Numbered from the stretch's first letter, positions 15,004-23,608 are shown. The stretch: DNA of 32,573 nucleotides from an uncultured bacterium (GCA_903832035.1 CAILAD010000022.1:1-32573), one strand, 5' to 3'. The notes: generated by a model from the sequence alone, not told the origin. A program made the numbers and translations.

Positions 15004-15470
15004 TATCTATTTTTTTCGAGCCAGTCTATAACTTCTGGTACAGTTTTCAATGGCTGAATCTTTGGCCAAACTGCCAATATTTTCAGATCTTCGCCCACCA
15101 GTACGGCTGAACGGACAGTGCCCATGTATTTTTTACCGTACATATTTCTCTCACCCCAGGCACCGTAAGCATTTATCATGTTATTTTCTGGATCGGATAA
15201 TATATCAAACGGTAGATTATGGTGAGCTGCAAATTTCTCATGACTCTTTACGTCATCCTTACTAACTCCATAAACATCCAACCCAACAGACTGAAGCTTC
15301 TCGAAGTTATCCCTTAAGCTACAGGCCTGGATAGTACAACCAGGAGTCTCATCTTTCGGGTAGAAATATATAAGCGTCTTCTTACCCTTCAAATCTTTTA
15401 GTTCATGAACCTTACCAGATTGATCTTCAAGTTTAAAATCTGGGGCTTGATCTCCTACATTTAATGACAT
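15003..15470 (-). CDS. bcp: Thioredoxin-dependent thiol peroxidase Bcp (PrxQ)
   Basis: The start is the ATG at 15470 (MSLNVGDQAPDF), which has AAGGAGG five bases upstream; the track's GTG at 15476 overlaps the spacer. The 155-residue atypical 2-Cys peroxiredoxin has peroxidatic Cys45 and resolving Cys50 in ETPGCTIQAC, the Bcp/PrxQ signature. It scavenges hydroperoxides with thioredoxin as donor. It is the second peroxiredoxin within 2 kb and is probably co-transcribed with the exonuclease upstream and the methyltransferase downstream. Confidence 0.95.
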   Translation of the reverse strand: MSLNVGDQAPDFKLEDQSGKVHELKDLKGKKTLIYFYPKDETPGCTIQACSLRDNFEKLQSVGLDVYGVSKDDVKSHEKFAAHHNLPFDILSDPENNMINAYGAWGERNMYGKKYMGTVRSAVLVGEDLKILAVWPKIQPLKTVPEVIDWLEKNR

Positions 15471-15487
15471 ACACACCTCCTTATAAA

Positions 15488-16207
15488 TTAATTACGTTCT
15501 CTTAAATACTGGTCCCATTTATGGAATAACGCGGCAGTAGCCTTCAAGTCTTCCACATTATATTTTGCAATCTCTAAACCCCTACCCTCTCTAAAGTATT
15601 CTCCAACCTGACTTCCATCCATTTCGCCCTTTGGTGACTGAATACCAAAAGCCCTACACCATCTGTGAAGACTACCCTTGTACATTGCGGTTCCATAAAA
15701 AGTCAGTAGCTCAGCTAAGTCCCAATGCAGTGCACCGGTAAATTTACTAGAATTATATCTATTAGAAATTAAATCCTTAGATGGTTTAATACCATGAACA
15801 GCCGAACGAATATTTATGTATGGAACATCGGAGCGACGACCAAAGAAACTAATAAATTCATCAGCGGTTTCAGCAAGCGCCCAAAACTTTATCAAGATCT
15901 CCTCTTCTGTCATGGGCACGTACTTAAAATCACCTTCTTCGATATCGGTCTGTTTACCTGTGGGATCTTGGTAATAAACAGCTCCTTTGCCAGAATCTAT
16001 ATCAAAAACACCGATAGCTACGATAAAGCCAGTTAGCGGACTAAAAACTAACTGGTCTTTAACGTATTCAAGTTCTTTTTCATACCCAGTTGGATCCTCT
16101 TTTTTTTCAGGAGCCCTCTTGAGTAAATCTTTTTTTGTAATCTCATCGAATTCATCCCAGTTTTCTGAGGCAAATTCAACATCAAATACTAAACGTTTTT
16201 TATGCAT
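15488..16207 (-). CDS. 3'-5' exonuclease, DEDD family (PolB exonuclease-like)
   Basis: The 239-residue protein shows the RNase H-like exonuclease pattern. LVFDVEF near the N-terminus gives the DxE pair, FFGRRSDVPYINIRS matches exo II (usually F/YNGxxFDxPxL), and YNVEDLKATAALF gives the YxxxD-type exo III. This is most like the 'predicted 3'-5' exonuclease related to PolB' group (PF10108). The position usually Asn in exo II is Gly, and an insertion of about 60 residues separates exo I from exo II. Nucleic-acid substrate unknown. It has a leaderless-type promoter. Confidence 0.75.
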   Translation of the reverse strand: MHKKRLVFDVEFASENWDEFDEITKKDLLKRAPEKKEDPTGYEKELEYVKDQLVFSPLTGFIVAIGVFDIDSGKGAVYYQDPTGKQTDIEEGDFKYVPMTEEEILIKFWALAETADEFISFFGRRSDVPYINIRSAVHGIKPSKDLISNRYNSSKFTGALHWDLAELLTFYGTAMYKGSLHRWCRAFGIQSPKGEMDGSQVGEYFREGRGLEIAKYNVEDLKATAALFHKWDQYLRERN

Positions 16208-16213
16208 GATTCT

Positions 16214-16222
16214 ATTTTATCA
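16214..16222 (-). promoter_or_regulatory. Extended -10 promoter, leaderless start (exonuclease)
   Basis: TGA-TAAAAT reads 16222-16214 on the minus strand; six bases (agaatc) separate it from the ATG at 16207. No Shine-Dalgarno site lies between them. Confidence 0.6.
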
Positions 16223-16233
16223 CAGTTAGAGTG

Positions 16234-17460
16234 TTATCTCTGTTGGACAAATGTAAATGCGTAACCGTGATTACCAGCTCGACCGGTTCGGCCAATTCTG
16301 TGGATATAATCTTCGTAGTTTGATGGCTGATCGAAGTTTATGACATGAGTAACATTTGGAATATCTAAACCACGGGCGGCCACATCAGTAGCAACTAATA
16401 TTTCTACTTTTCCGTTAGTGAATGCTCTAAGAGCTCTCTGTCTTTGCGGCTGAGATTTATTACCGTGAATCGCTTCAGCAGGCAAACCTTTTTTAGTAAG
16501 CGATTCTGCTAATTTCTGGACGCCCCATTTTGTTTCACCGAATACTAATACTTTTGAAAAGTCTGGTTGGGCTAGCATCTTTTCAAGTAAATCTTCCTTG
16601 TCAGCATGAGATGCGAATGGAATTATATCTTGTTCAATATGCTCACTTGTTTCTGCTGTTCGGACTGAAATAGTTACTGGATCAACTAACATAGTGTCCA
16701 TTAATTTCTGAATTTCAGGAGTTATAGTTGCGCTAAAACATAGCGACTGACGCTTAGTAGGTAATTTATCTAGAATAAAGCGAATATCATCGATAAATCC
16801 CATATCTAGCATTCTGTCGGCTTCATCGAGTACTACTATTTCAGTGTTCCTTAGGTCTAATTTACCTTGATTTTCAAGGTCTTTTAATCGACCTGGTGTA
16901 CCAATAACAACGTGCGGTCTTCGAGAGAGTTCTCTTATTTGACGTTGAATATTTACACCACCAACACAGATTGTGCTGTATATCTGCATGCCTCTAGCGA
17001 ATGATTTAAATTCTTCCTCGATTTGCACGGCAAGTTCACGGGTTGGTGCCATAACAAGTGCTAGGATACCCTTTGGCTGCTCTTTACGAGTCTTTAGTAA
17101 GTGAATCATTGGTAGTGCAAAAGCGGCAGTTTTACCTGTACCGGTGTTTGCGAGACCAATTACATCCCTTCCCTTTAGCACTTCAGGTATTGCACCGTCC
17201 TGTATTTGGGTTGGCGTAACAAAGCCCTTCTGTGACAAGTTGTCTTCAAGTGCCTTCACAAATCCAAAGTCAGTAAAATTATGCTGTGGCACGTATTCTA
17301 CTCTATCCTGAGGTGTGACTGATTTATTAACGAATTTTTTAGGGTCAATATATTTTCCCCTTCGGTTTCCACCGCCTGATTTAGAACCACTGTTACTTCC
17401 TTTGTAACCAAATGGTTTTCGGCCACGAGTATTTCGTGAGCCATAAGAATTGTTTCTCAT
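16234..17460 (-). CDS. DEAD-box ATP-dependent RNA helicase (RhlE/CshA-like)
   Basis: The 408-residue helicase has a basic Arg/Gly/Asn/Ser-rich N-terminal extension (about 1-45), then the two RecA domains. Motifs are Q (FVTPTQIQ), I (ANTGTGKT), Ia (PTRELA), Ib (GTPGRL), II (VLDEADRMLD), III (SATI), V (ATDVAARGLDIP) and VI (HRIGRTGRAG). The protein stops almost immediately after motif VI, so the RGG-rich tail common in RhlE relatives is at the N-terminus instead. It probably unwinds rRNA or mRNA structure. Its long leader suggests regulation such as cold induction. Confidence 0.95.
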   Translation of the reverse strand: MRNNSYGSRNTRGRKPFGYKGSNSGSKSGGGNRRGKYIDPKKFVNKSVTPQDRVEYVPQHNFTDFGFVKALEDNLSQKGFVTPTQIQDGAIPEVLKGRDVIGLANTGTGKTAAFALPMIHLLKTRKEQPKGILALVMAPTRELAVQIEEEFKSFARGMQIYSTICVGGVNIQRQIRELSRRPHVVIGTPGRLKDLENQGKLDLRNTEIVVLDEADRMLDMGFIDDIRFILDKLPTKRQSLCFSATITPEIQKLMDTMLVDPVTISVRTAETSEHIEQDIIPFASHADKEDLLEKMLAQPDFSKVLVFGETKWGVQKLAESLTKKGLPAEAIHGNKSQPQRQRALRAFTNGKVEILVATDVAARGLDIPNVTHVINFDQPSNYEDYIHRIGRTGRAGNHGYAFTFVQQR

Positions 17461-17571
17461 AGTTTTTAGAGTTTACCTTTTCTGTAATTGTTATTGTTTT
17501 GCTGTCTAATCCGGTGAACAGCGAGATTACAGTTTTATAGCTCGGTATTCACTCTTAATATTAGTCTTATA

Positions 17572-17600
17572 AATATATCATAAGATTCATTAGATGTCAA
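17572..17600 (-). promoter_or_regulatory. Consensus promoter TTGACA-N17-TATATT with a long leader (helicase)
   Basis: The -35 TTGACA (17600-17595) and -10 TATATT (17577-17572) on the minus strand are 17 bp apart, the closest match to the sigma-70 consensus in the window. The predicted leader to the ATG at 17460 is about 105 nt, with AAAGGT before the start. Confidence 0.7.
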
Positions 17601-17601
17601 T

Positions 17602-18390
17602 CTAAACTGTTTTGCCAAATTTCCAAATGGCTAGCGGTATGAAAACTGCCATAATCACCAGTGACCAGGTAATAATAATCCATACCTGATCGGTGGGTCC
17701 GCCTAGCATCAGGGATCTGACTGAATTAATTAGTTGAGTGACTGGCTGATTGCGTGAGAAAACCTGCAGCCAGTTAGGCATCGTATCGACTGGTACAAAA
17801 GCTGAGCTAGCGAAGGTTAATGGGAAGACAAACAAGAATCCGGCCGTCTGAACTGCTTCTGAATTACGTATAAACATACCGAGGGTTGCTGTAAGCCATG
17901 AGAATGCATAACCAAATAGCAGTACTATGCCTAGTGCGGCCATCAATTTGCCACCGCCAGCCTGATAACGAAAGCCTAGGATTGTTCCGAATACTAACAT
18001 TATTAGAACTATAAATGTCATTCTCATAGAATCAGCAAAAGTTCTGCCGGCTAGCACAGCGGCCCTAGACATAGGTAAGCTTCTAAATCTATCTATAGCT
18101 CCCTTGTCCAGGTCCTCAATTAAAGCTATCGGGGTTTGTAGAGTACTAAATAGAGCTGTCTGGGCCATAATTCCTGGAAGTAGAAAGTTGATATATTTGG
18201 CACCTGGTGTAGCTGCACTTATCGCACCACCAAAAACATAGTTAAATAGCAACAAGAACATTATTGGTTGGATGCTTGAAAAAACAATAATTTCAGGTGT
18301 TCTTCTGAAGCGCATAATATTTCTACGCACTATTGCACCTATATCACTCAGGGTCATTCTAAAACTCTTCATCATAGTACTGGATTCCAT
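17602..18390 (-). CDS. ABC-2 type transporter permease (DrrB-like)
   Basis: The 262-residue protein has six hydrophobic segments and the ABC-2 permease pattern, including RFRRTPEIIVFSSIQPIMFLLLF, IDRFRSLPMSRAAVLAGR in the central loop and FPLTFASSAFVPVDTMP before the last helix. This is the daunorubicin-resistance DrrB family. With the ATPase next door, whose stop overlaps its ATG by one base, it should form a homodimeric exporter; drug, lipid or polymer substrate cannot be deduced. Confidence 0.92.
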   Translation of the reverse strand: MESSTMMKSFRMTLSDIGAIVRRNIMRFRRTPEIIVFSSIQPIMFLLLFNYVFGGAISAATPGAKYINFLLPGIMAQTALFSTLQTPIALIEDLDKGAIDRFRSLPMSRAAVLAGRTFADSMRMTFIVLIMLVFGTILGFRYQAGGGKLMAALGIVLLFGYAFSWLTATLGMFIRNSEAVQTAGFLFVFPLTFASSAFVPVDTMPNWLQVFSRNQPVTQLINSVRSLMLGGPTDQVWIIITWSLVIMAVFIPLAIWKFGKTV

Positions 18391-19370
18391 TACTTTTCAC
18401 CCCTTTTATTAAGTTTTGATGAACTCGTAGACTTATTACCTGTAACTGCCAAAAAAACGTCGTCTAGGCTTGGTCTGTGGACGGATAGATCCTTGGGTTT
18501 AATACCAGCTTTTTCTAGTTGAGTGACAATTTTTACCAGCATATCTGCCCCTTTGGCAGCTCTCACACTAATTGACTTAGTTATATCGTCAACGATTGTA
18601 TCGCACTTCGCAACACTAGACATTATCTTAAGGGTTTCATCCTGATTCTTGTCTTCTACCTTAACCTCGACTACATCTCTTCCTAGACTCGACTTGAGCT
18701 CATTTGTAGTACCTTGCTTTACGACCTTACCTCGATCAATAATACTTATGTAGTCGCATAGCGCATCAGCTTCTTCTAGATACTGAGTAGTTAATAATAA
18801 CGTCCTACCCTCATCTACCAACTCTCTTATAAGGTGCCAGAGCTCCTGTCGGGTTCTTGGGTCAAGTCCAGTAGTCGGTTCGTCTAGGAATAAAACTTCA
18901 GGCTTACCAACTAAGCTGGCTCCCAAGTCGAGCCTTCTTCTCATACCGCCGCTGTAGGTCTTAGCGGGCCTGTCGGCTGCGTCCGACAAGCTTAGCCTCC
19001 TAAGTAGTTCGTCTGTACGTTTTTTGGCTTCTTTTTTTGGTACATGATAAAGTCTGGCAACCATCATCAGTGTCTCTCTTCCAGTTAAGAAATCATCAAC
19101 GGCCGCAAATTGTCCAGCTAGTCCAATCATCCTACGAATCTTAGTAGGGTGATGCTTTACATCTACTCCGTTTACTGTAACTTCTCCAGAATCTGGTTCT
19201 ATTAGGGTGGCCAGAACTCTAACTAGAGTTGTTTTACCAGCGCCATTGGGGCCTAAAAGTCCATAAATAGTACCCTTATCTACCCTAAGGTCTATTCCGT
19301 CTAGGGCCTTCACGTCTCCGTAGTATTTTTTTACATTCTTTACTTGAATTACAGTTTGCTTTTTGTCCAT
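18390..19370 (-). CDS. ABC transporter ATP-binding protein (DrrA-like)
   Basis: The 326-residue ATPase has Walker A GPNGAGKTT, signature YSGGMRRRLDLG, Walker B VLFLDEPTTGLDP and an H-loop shifted to TTQYLEEAD, as usual in DrrA relatives where Gln replaces His. A C-terminal extension of about 90 residues after the nucleotide-binding domain matches the DrrA C-terminal domain. It powers the DrrB-like permease downstream. The start has a -10 hexamer six bases upstream and no Shine-Dalgarno site. Confidence 0.94.
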   Translation of the reverse strand: MDKKQTVIQVKNVKKYYGDVKALDGIDLRVDKGTIYGLLGPNGAGKTTLVRVLATLIEPDSGEVTVNGVDVKHHPTKIRRMIGLAGQFAAVDDFLTGRETLMMVARLYHVPKKEAKKRTDELLRRLSLSDAADRPAKTYSGGMRRRLDLGASLVGKPEVLFLDEPTTGLDPRTRQELWHLIRELVDEGRTLLLTTQYLEEADALCDYISIIDRGKVVKQGTTNELKSSLGRDVVEVKVEDKNQDETLKIMSSVAKCDTIVDDITKSISVRAAKGADMLVKIVTQLEKAGIKPKDLSVHRPSLDDVFLAVTGNKSTSSSKLNKRGEK

Positions 19371-19376
19371 TACAAT

Positions 19377-19382
19377 ATAATA
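19377..19382 (-). promoter_or_regulatory. -10 TATTAT six bases before the ATG (ABC ATPase), leaderless
   Basis: TATTAT (19382-19377, minus strand) is followed by attgta and then the ATG at 19370. The preceding AAGG is too far and on the wrong side of the -10 to act as a Shine-Dalgarno site if the -10 is real. Confidence 0.5.
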
Positions 19383-19394
19383 CCTTATCTAATA

Positions 19395-19961
19395 TTAACT
19401 CGCTAGAATAAATGATACTTCGTTATGACGAAATATGCCCGGCTTCCACGGCGGGTCAAATCTCGAGACAATTGCCTCGCCAGTTACCTTTAGAGATTGG
19501 GATTCAGCCCAATTCAGTAGTTCATTTATTTTGTTTATTATCCTCCCTTCGGTAGCTAGCCCAGAAAAACTCAAGGCTACTTCCTGGTGGGGTGCCACTT
19601 CTGCTATCAGTACATCAGAATTATTTGGTTTTGGAAGTGTACTTAGTTTGTATTTAGATGGCATAATAAAAGTTACGGTGTAAGATTTACCTTTTTGCTT
19701 GGATGTACTAACAGGAGCGGTCATGGCTATTTTTTCTGATTTAAATTCTCGCGACGAAACAGGGGCAGTCATAGAGATAGAGCTATTTTTCTTATTATTA
19801 CCAAAGATAAAATCGGCTAGTAAACCAAAGCCATAACTCCCTGCAGAGCTATGTGAATCTGAAATTACAAAAACTTTAGCTTCAATATGTTTTTCATATT
19901 GCCTTACACTAAACTTTTTATCTGATTTTATAAGTTTATATTTTGGGGTTTCAATCGACAT
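19395..19961 (-). CDS. SOUL-family haem-binding protein
   Basis: The 188-residue protein has the SOUL/HBP fold signature: YKLIKSDKKFSVRQYEKHIEAKV at the N-terminus, a doubled ISMTAPVS / IAMTAPVS motif and the C-terminal FDPPWKPGIFRHNEVSF. SOUL proteins bind haem or other tetrapyrroles; the physiological role in bacteria is unclear. There is no signal peptide, so it is cytoplasmic. It lies just upstream of the ABC exporter on the same strand but both genes have their own -10. Confidence 0.92.
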   Translation of the reverse strand: MSIETPKYKLIKSDKKFSVRQYEKHIEAKVFVISDSHSSAGSYGFGLLADFIFGNNKKNSSISMTAPVSSREFKSEKIAMTAPVSTSKQKGKSYTVTFIMPSKYKLSTLPKPNNSDVLIAEVAPHQEVALSFSGLATEGRIINKINELLNWAESQSLKVTGEAIVSRFDPPWKPGIFRHNEVSFILAS

Positions 19962-19967
19962 GACTTA

Positions 19968-19976
19968 AATATAGCA
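19968..19976 (-). promoter_or_regulatory. Extended -10 promoter, leaderless start (SOUL)
   Basis: TGC-TATATT (19976-19968, minus strand) lies six bases (taagtc) before the ATG at 19961. Confidence 0.6.
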
Positions 19977-20039
19977 ACTAATACGGCTTTATGCTAACTT
20001 GTTGTGGTTAGAATGCTACAAAGGAGGTAGAATATTATT

Positions 20040-20129
20040 ATGGGAAAAAAGAATTTCTACATAGCTAGTACAATTACAATATTATTATTGGTTTTTGGAC
20101 TAGTACTGACAGTAACATTTTCTAAATAG
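20040..20129 (+). CDS. 29-residue single-helix membrane microprotein
   Basis: This ORF is too short for the track. AAGGAGG (20021-20027) precedes an ATG at 20040 by 12 nt. The frame encodes 29 residues: a basic MGKK start, Phe-Tyr, and a 19-residue hydrophobic stretch (IASTITILLLVFGLVLTVT) ending FSK and TAG. Charge arrangement predicts an inserted helix. The photolyase ATG follows ten bases after the stop and lacks its own Shine-Dalgarno site, so the two are probably one operon. No family is recognised; function unknown. Confidence 0.6.
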   Translation: MGKKNFYIASTITILLLVFGLVLTVTFSK

Positions 20130-20139
20130 TTGATTTAAT

Positions 20140-21570
20140 ATGCAAACAAATTCGAGCAGCAGAATAAAAGAGCTAAATAATTCTAATAATCTACCAGGTA
20201 AATGTGTTTTATATGTTATGAGTCGCGACCAGCGAGTACAGGACAACCACGCCCTGTTTTATGCACAACAAAGCGCTATAAAAAATAATCTACCGATAGT
20301 GGTTTTTTTTAACTTACTCAACTCAACCGGTGAGCGAACTCGAGAACATTACGAGTTTATGATCTCTGGACTTAAACAAGTCATGAAGGAGCTGGCCGAG
20401 TTAAAAATAACTTTTATTCTAAAGACTGGTGGATACTTAGATAATCTAGTGAATGTGGAAAAAGAGATTAATCCATCAGAAATTTATTTTGATTTTAGTC
20501 CACTAGATGGACCGAGAAAAGTAGTCGCTACATTTAGCAAAAAATCAAAATCTAAATGTTTTATGGTAGATGCTCACAATATTATTCCTACATGGGTTGC
20601 CTCTGATAAAGAGGAATTCTCAGCCTACACGATGAGGATAAAAATTCACAAACTCTTACGTAATTACTTAGAAGAACCACCCCTTATAGTTCCAGGCTTG
20701 ATAAAAGCAAGCGTTGAGGGCACAGACCCAGACCTTTTCATGAAGCTAACCAAAGATGTTGTTAGCAAACTAACTTCGTCAGGTATTAATGTCACCGCAA
20801 AAGCTGGCACTGAGGCTGGTCTAAAACATCTCAATAAATTTATCAAGAATGACTTGAGTGATTACTCTAAGGCCAGAAATGACATAGCAAATGACAGGCA
20901 GAGTGGGTTGAGTCCATACCTTCACTTTGGACAGTTATCATCATTGAGAATTGCTCATGAAGTAATGAAGGCAGCCAACAAACAGCCCCTATTATTTAAG
21001 GAGGCGAAATTAACGCAAGATGATGGTAAGAGCTCAATAGAAACTGGAATGAATGCTTTATTTGAGGAAATGATTGTTAGAAAGGAGTTATCTGATAATT
21101 TTTGTTTACATTCAAGATCTTATAATAATCTTGACGGCATAAGGGATTGGGCAAAAGACACACTGACTAGCCATATTGGTGATAAAAGAGATTATGTTTA
21201 CAGCGAAGAGCAATGGGAGGGCTCGCAAACCCATGACCCTGCCTGGAACGCCGCTCAAAATCAATTAAGGAGTACTGGCAAGATTCATGGCTACATGAGA
21301 ATGTACTGGGCTAAGAAAATCCTAGAATGGTCAAAATCACCTGAAGAAGCTGTTAGAACGGCTATTTACCTAAATGATAAATACTCTATAGATGGTGGTG
21401 ACCCTAATGGTTACGTAGGTATTTTGTGGTCAATTGGTGGAATTCACGATAGGCCCTGGATTGAGCGTAAAGTTTTTGGGAAAATACGATACATGAATTC
21501 GGAAGGCTTGAAGAGGAAATTTGATCTCGATAAATATGTAAAAGAAAATAGCCAAACTACTTTAGTCTGA
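20140..21570 (+). CDS. Class II deoxyribodipyrimidine (CPD) photolyase
   Basis: The 476-residue flavoprotein repairs UV-induced cyclobutane pyrimidine dimers with blue light. The N-terminal alpha/beta domain starts SRIKELN...CVLYVMSRDQRVQDNHAL, the class II variant. The C-terminal FAD domain carries SGLSPYLHFGQLS, HDPAWNAAQNQL, the diagnostic TGKIHGYMRMYWAKKILEW and DPNGYVGILWSIGGIHDRPW. Length is normal for class II. The last 14 bases overlap the convergent yaaA. The class II type is shared with archaea, animals and plants, and is otherwise patchy in bacteria. Confidence 0.95.
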   Translation: MQTNSSSRIKELNNSNNLPGKCVLYVMSRDQRVQDNHALFYAQQSAIKNNLPIVVFFNLLNSTGERTREHYEFMISGLKQVMKELAELKITFILKTGGYLDNLVNVEKEINPSEIYFDFSPLDGPRKVVATFSKKSKSKCFMVDAHNIIPTWVASDKEEFSAYTMRIKIHKLLRNYLEEPPLIVPGLIKASVEGTDPDLFMKLTKDVVSKLTSSGINVTAKAGTEAGLKHLNKFIKNDLSDYSKARNDIANDRQSGLSPYLHFGQLSSLRIAHEVMKAANKQPLLFKEAKLTQDDGKSSIETGMNALFEEMIVRKELSDNFCLHSRSYNNLDGIRDWAKDTLTSHIGDKRDYVYSEEQWEGSQTHDPAWNAAQNQLRSTGKIHGYMRMYWAKKILEWSKSPEEAVRTAIYLNDKYSIDGGDPNGYVGILWSIGGIHDRPWIERKVFGKIRYMNSEGLKRKFDLDKYVKENSQTTLV

Positions 21571-22339
21571 CACTTAGGCCTTTACCGCCAAAGACATCGC
21601 AAACAAAAACCGGATTGTTTTCAGTGCTTAGTTTGTCGCTATACCTATAGCCTAAAGATGAAAATTTTGGTAATTCACTTTTATTATCAATCCTACTTTT
21701 TATAAGCCAATTAGCAAATGCTCCCCGTGCTATTTTTGAATGAACCGCTACGTTACTGTACTCTTCTTTGATTTTACTATAAGTCAAGAAGTGTGGAGTT
21801 ATGATACGTTCCTTGCTGATGTAGGGTAAAACAGCCCTACCATATTCATCCGATGTAAGATTAATTATCAATTCATCTTTACTCAGTGTATTGGCAAGTT
21901 CATTACTCCAGAAATTATACAAATTATTATATGGTGTTTTGTCGAATCTATATCCCATCTCTACTCTATACGGAGATACTCCGTCTAAAGGACGTAATAT
22001 CCCATATAACCCAGATACGATCCTTAACTTATCATTAGCATATTCGAAATCTTCAATACTGAAATCATCAACCTGAAGTCCACTATAGACATCGCCCCTG
22101 AAACTAAGTACAGCCAAGCCTGTATTTTCACTATCCGTTGACCATTCAGAAAATGTATGTTGTATTTCGCTAGCCAATTTATCAGATACTTTCATCACTT
22201 TTTTTAGTTGAGATATATTTAGTCCTTTTAGGTAGCTAGCCAACTCTACTGATTTCTGTAGGAATTCAGGCTTGCTCATGTTGAGCCTTTTATCTGTAGT
22301 TGGTCTCATTGTTTTTGATGAATGTATCAAATATAACAT
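21557..22339 (-). CDS. yaaA: YaaA-family (DUF328) peroxide-stress protein
   Basis: The 260-residue protein matches YaaA over its length: SSKTM at the N-terminus (canonical SPAKTL), FRGDVYSGL, LRIVSGLYGILRPLDGVSPYRVEMG, a NLTSDEYGRAV segment, and ARGAFANWLIKSRI near the end. E. coli YaaA lowers free iron and protects DNA under H2O2 stress. The ATG overlaps the upstream gene by 13 bp with GAGG as ribosome binding site, so it is coupled to it. The 3' end overlaps the photolyase. Confidence 0.93.
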   Translation of the reverse strand: MLYLIHSSKTMRPTTDKRLNMSKPEFLQKSVELASYLKGLNISQLKKVMKVSDKLASEIQHTFSEWSTDSENTGLAVLSFRGDVYSGLQVDDFSIEDFEYANDKLRIVSGLYGILRPLDGVSPYRVEMGYRFDKTPYNNLYNFWSNELANTLSKDELIINLTSDEYGRAVLPYISKERIITPHFLTYSKIKEEYSNVAVHSKIARGAFANWLIKSRIDNKSELPKFSSLGYRYSDKLSTENNPVFVCDVFGGKGLSVRLK

Positions 22340-23169
22340 TCAGAAGTAGCCTCTATGATTGCCTCCGTGAAGGCCTGTTTTATTGAATTAATATTTGTTA
22401 AATTAGGGGCTAATGAGATTGGGTCGTGTGTTATAGAGGCATCATACTCAAGCTGTAAAGATTGGACCTCGCATTTCACGCCTTTTTTTTCTAGAAATGC
22501 TTTATTTCGCCTTGTATTATAGAGTCGGCAAATGTACCCCCCTTTATAAACATAATCACACAGCACCTCGGAGGGTAAGCCATAAGACTGAAGTTTGGAG
22601 CTAAATAGTTTGGCAAGAGAAGTTAAAAATTCTGGGTCGCAGCTAACCGTTTCATTGGGGGCTGCCTGTGCATCACCCTCAGTTCCCCTGTTAGACAGTA
22701 TGAAGGGTCGCATCATTACTCTCTCATTGCTATCTCTGTCACCAATTAAATAATGGGCTGTATTATCCCAGGCCACAACGTAAGTTAATTCGCTTCTGTT
22801 TCTTAGCTGGTCTGTAATAGCTTCATGAAAGGGTTCGTAAAATTTCTCCGTACAGTACTCCATTTCACCTAGTGTCAACTCTAATCCCTTCTTCCATATT
22901 TCATTACGATTTGGTTGATTATAGTCATAAAGCTGAAATCCAGCGGCGTCACCAGGTTCATGGTTGAGATCTCCTAGGGCTCTACTCTTTTCAGATATTA
23001 TTGTCGCTAGGCCATTAACGGGAACAGTCAAGTCAGTTCCATAATCTGAGAACCTAATTTTTTGCTCCTGAGTGAGTGCTACCCTATCATCGAACTCACC
23101 AAAATCATGACTAGCATGGTGGGCAGTATATATAACAGGGACTTGGTTATTTCCTTTTATGAGCTTCAT
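22327..23169 (-). CDS. N-formylglutamate amidohydrolase-family protein
   Basis: The 280-residue protein resembles the N-formylglutamate amidohydrolase family (PF05013): an early YTAHHASHDFGEFDDR segment for the usual PHxG...D motif, and VQSLQLEYD near the C-terminus for the family's LQLEmn motif. These metal-dependent enzymes cleave N-formyl-Glu or related acylated amino acids. No histidine-degradation genes are nearby, so the substrate may differ. It is co-transcribed with yaaA and starts with a leaderless-type promoter. Confidence 0.7.
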   Translation of the reverse strand: MKLIKGNNQVPVIYTAHHASHDFGEFDDRVALTQEQKIRFSDYGTDLTVPVNGLATIISEKSRALGDLNHEPGDAAGFQLYDYNQPNRNEIWKKGLELTLGEMEYCTEKFYEPFHEAITDQLRNRSELTYVVAWDNTAHYLIGDRDSNERVMMRPFILSNRGTEGDAQAAPNETVSCDPEFLTSLAKLFSSKLQSYGLPSEVLCDYVYKGGYICRLYNTRRNKAFLEKKGVKCEVQSLQLEYDASITHDPISLAPNLTNINSIKQAFTEAIIEATSECYI

Positions 23170-23176
23170 TATAATA

Positions 23177-23185
23177 ATAATAACA
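23177..23185 (-). promoter_or_regulatory. Extended -10 (TGT-TATTAT) seven bases before the ATG
   Basis: TGT-TATTAT reads 23185-23177 on the minus strand and ends seven bases before the ATG at 23169. The ATT repeat here allows alternative registers. Confidence 0.45.
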
Positions 23186-23224
23186 TGAAGACGATTAAGT
23201 AAAAAAAGACTACCGGCCTTGGTG

Positions 23225-23593
23225 CTACTTCTTCTTAGATCTATTTAGTGTGATTGCTTCTTGGATTAGGTTTTTTAAAGCTTTTTCATTTAACTTATCG
23301 CCTTCAAACAATTTTATTGCTCTACGTTGATTACCTCTTAACTCATCATTGAATACTTTATCGGGATCAGGCAAACTTGCACCATAAAGAAAACCTATCT
23401 TAACGCTAGTTTTATAAGCATCTGCAATAGCAATCATACCATCACAGTAAAAGGTAGGTGTTCCCATATATTTCCATTCCTCAATCATTCCAATATCAGA
23501 GGAATTGAATATATCACGAATTTTTTTCAGTAACGGTCCGCGCCAATCAGTTAGTTCGGCAATTAATTTATCGATTTTTTTAGTTGGTGACAT
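23225..23593 (-). CDS. DUF1801/YdhG-like small protein
   Basis: The start is moved from 23692 to the ATG at 23593 (MSPTKKIDKLIAEL). The longer N-terminus is Cys-rich and unlike the family, and an extended -10 ends six bases before the inner ATG. The remaining 122 residues match the DUF1801 fold: DWRGPLLKKIRDIFNSSDIGMIEEWKYMGTPTFYCDGMIAIADAYKTSVKIGFLYGASL. YdhG/DUF1801 proteins are structurally related to frataxin-like folds and have no firmly established function. Confidence 0.8.
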   Translation of the reverse strand: MSPTKKIDKLIAELTDWRGPLLKKIRDIFNSSDIGMIEEWKYMGTPTFYCDGMIAIADAYKTSVKIGFLYGASLPDPDKVFNDELRGNQRRAIKLFEGDKLNEKALKNLIQEAITLNRSKKK

Positions 23594-23599
23594 GTAGAT

Positions 23600-23608
23600 A
23601 TTGTAGCA
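23600..23608 (-). promoter_or_regulatory. Extended -10 (TGC-TACAAT), leaderless start (DUF1801)
   Basis: TGC-TACAAT (23608-23600, minus strand) is followed by atctac and the ATG at 23593. Confidence 0.6.
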
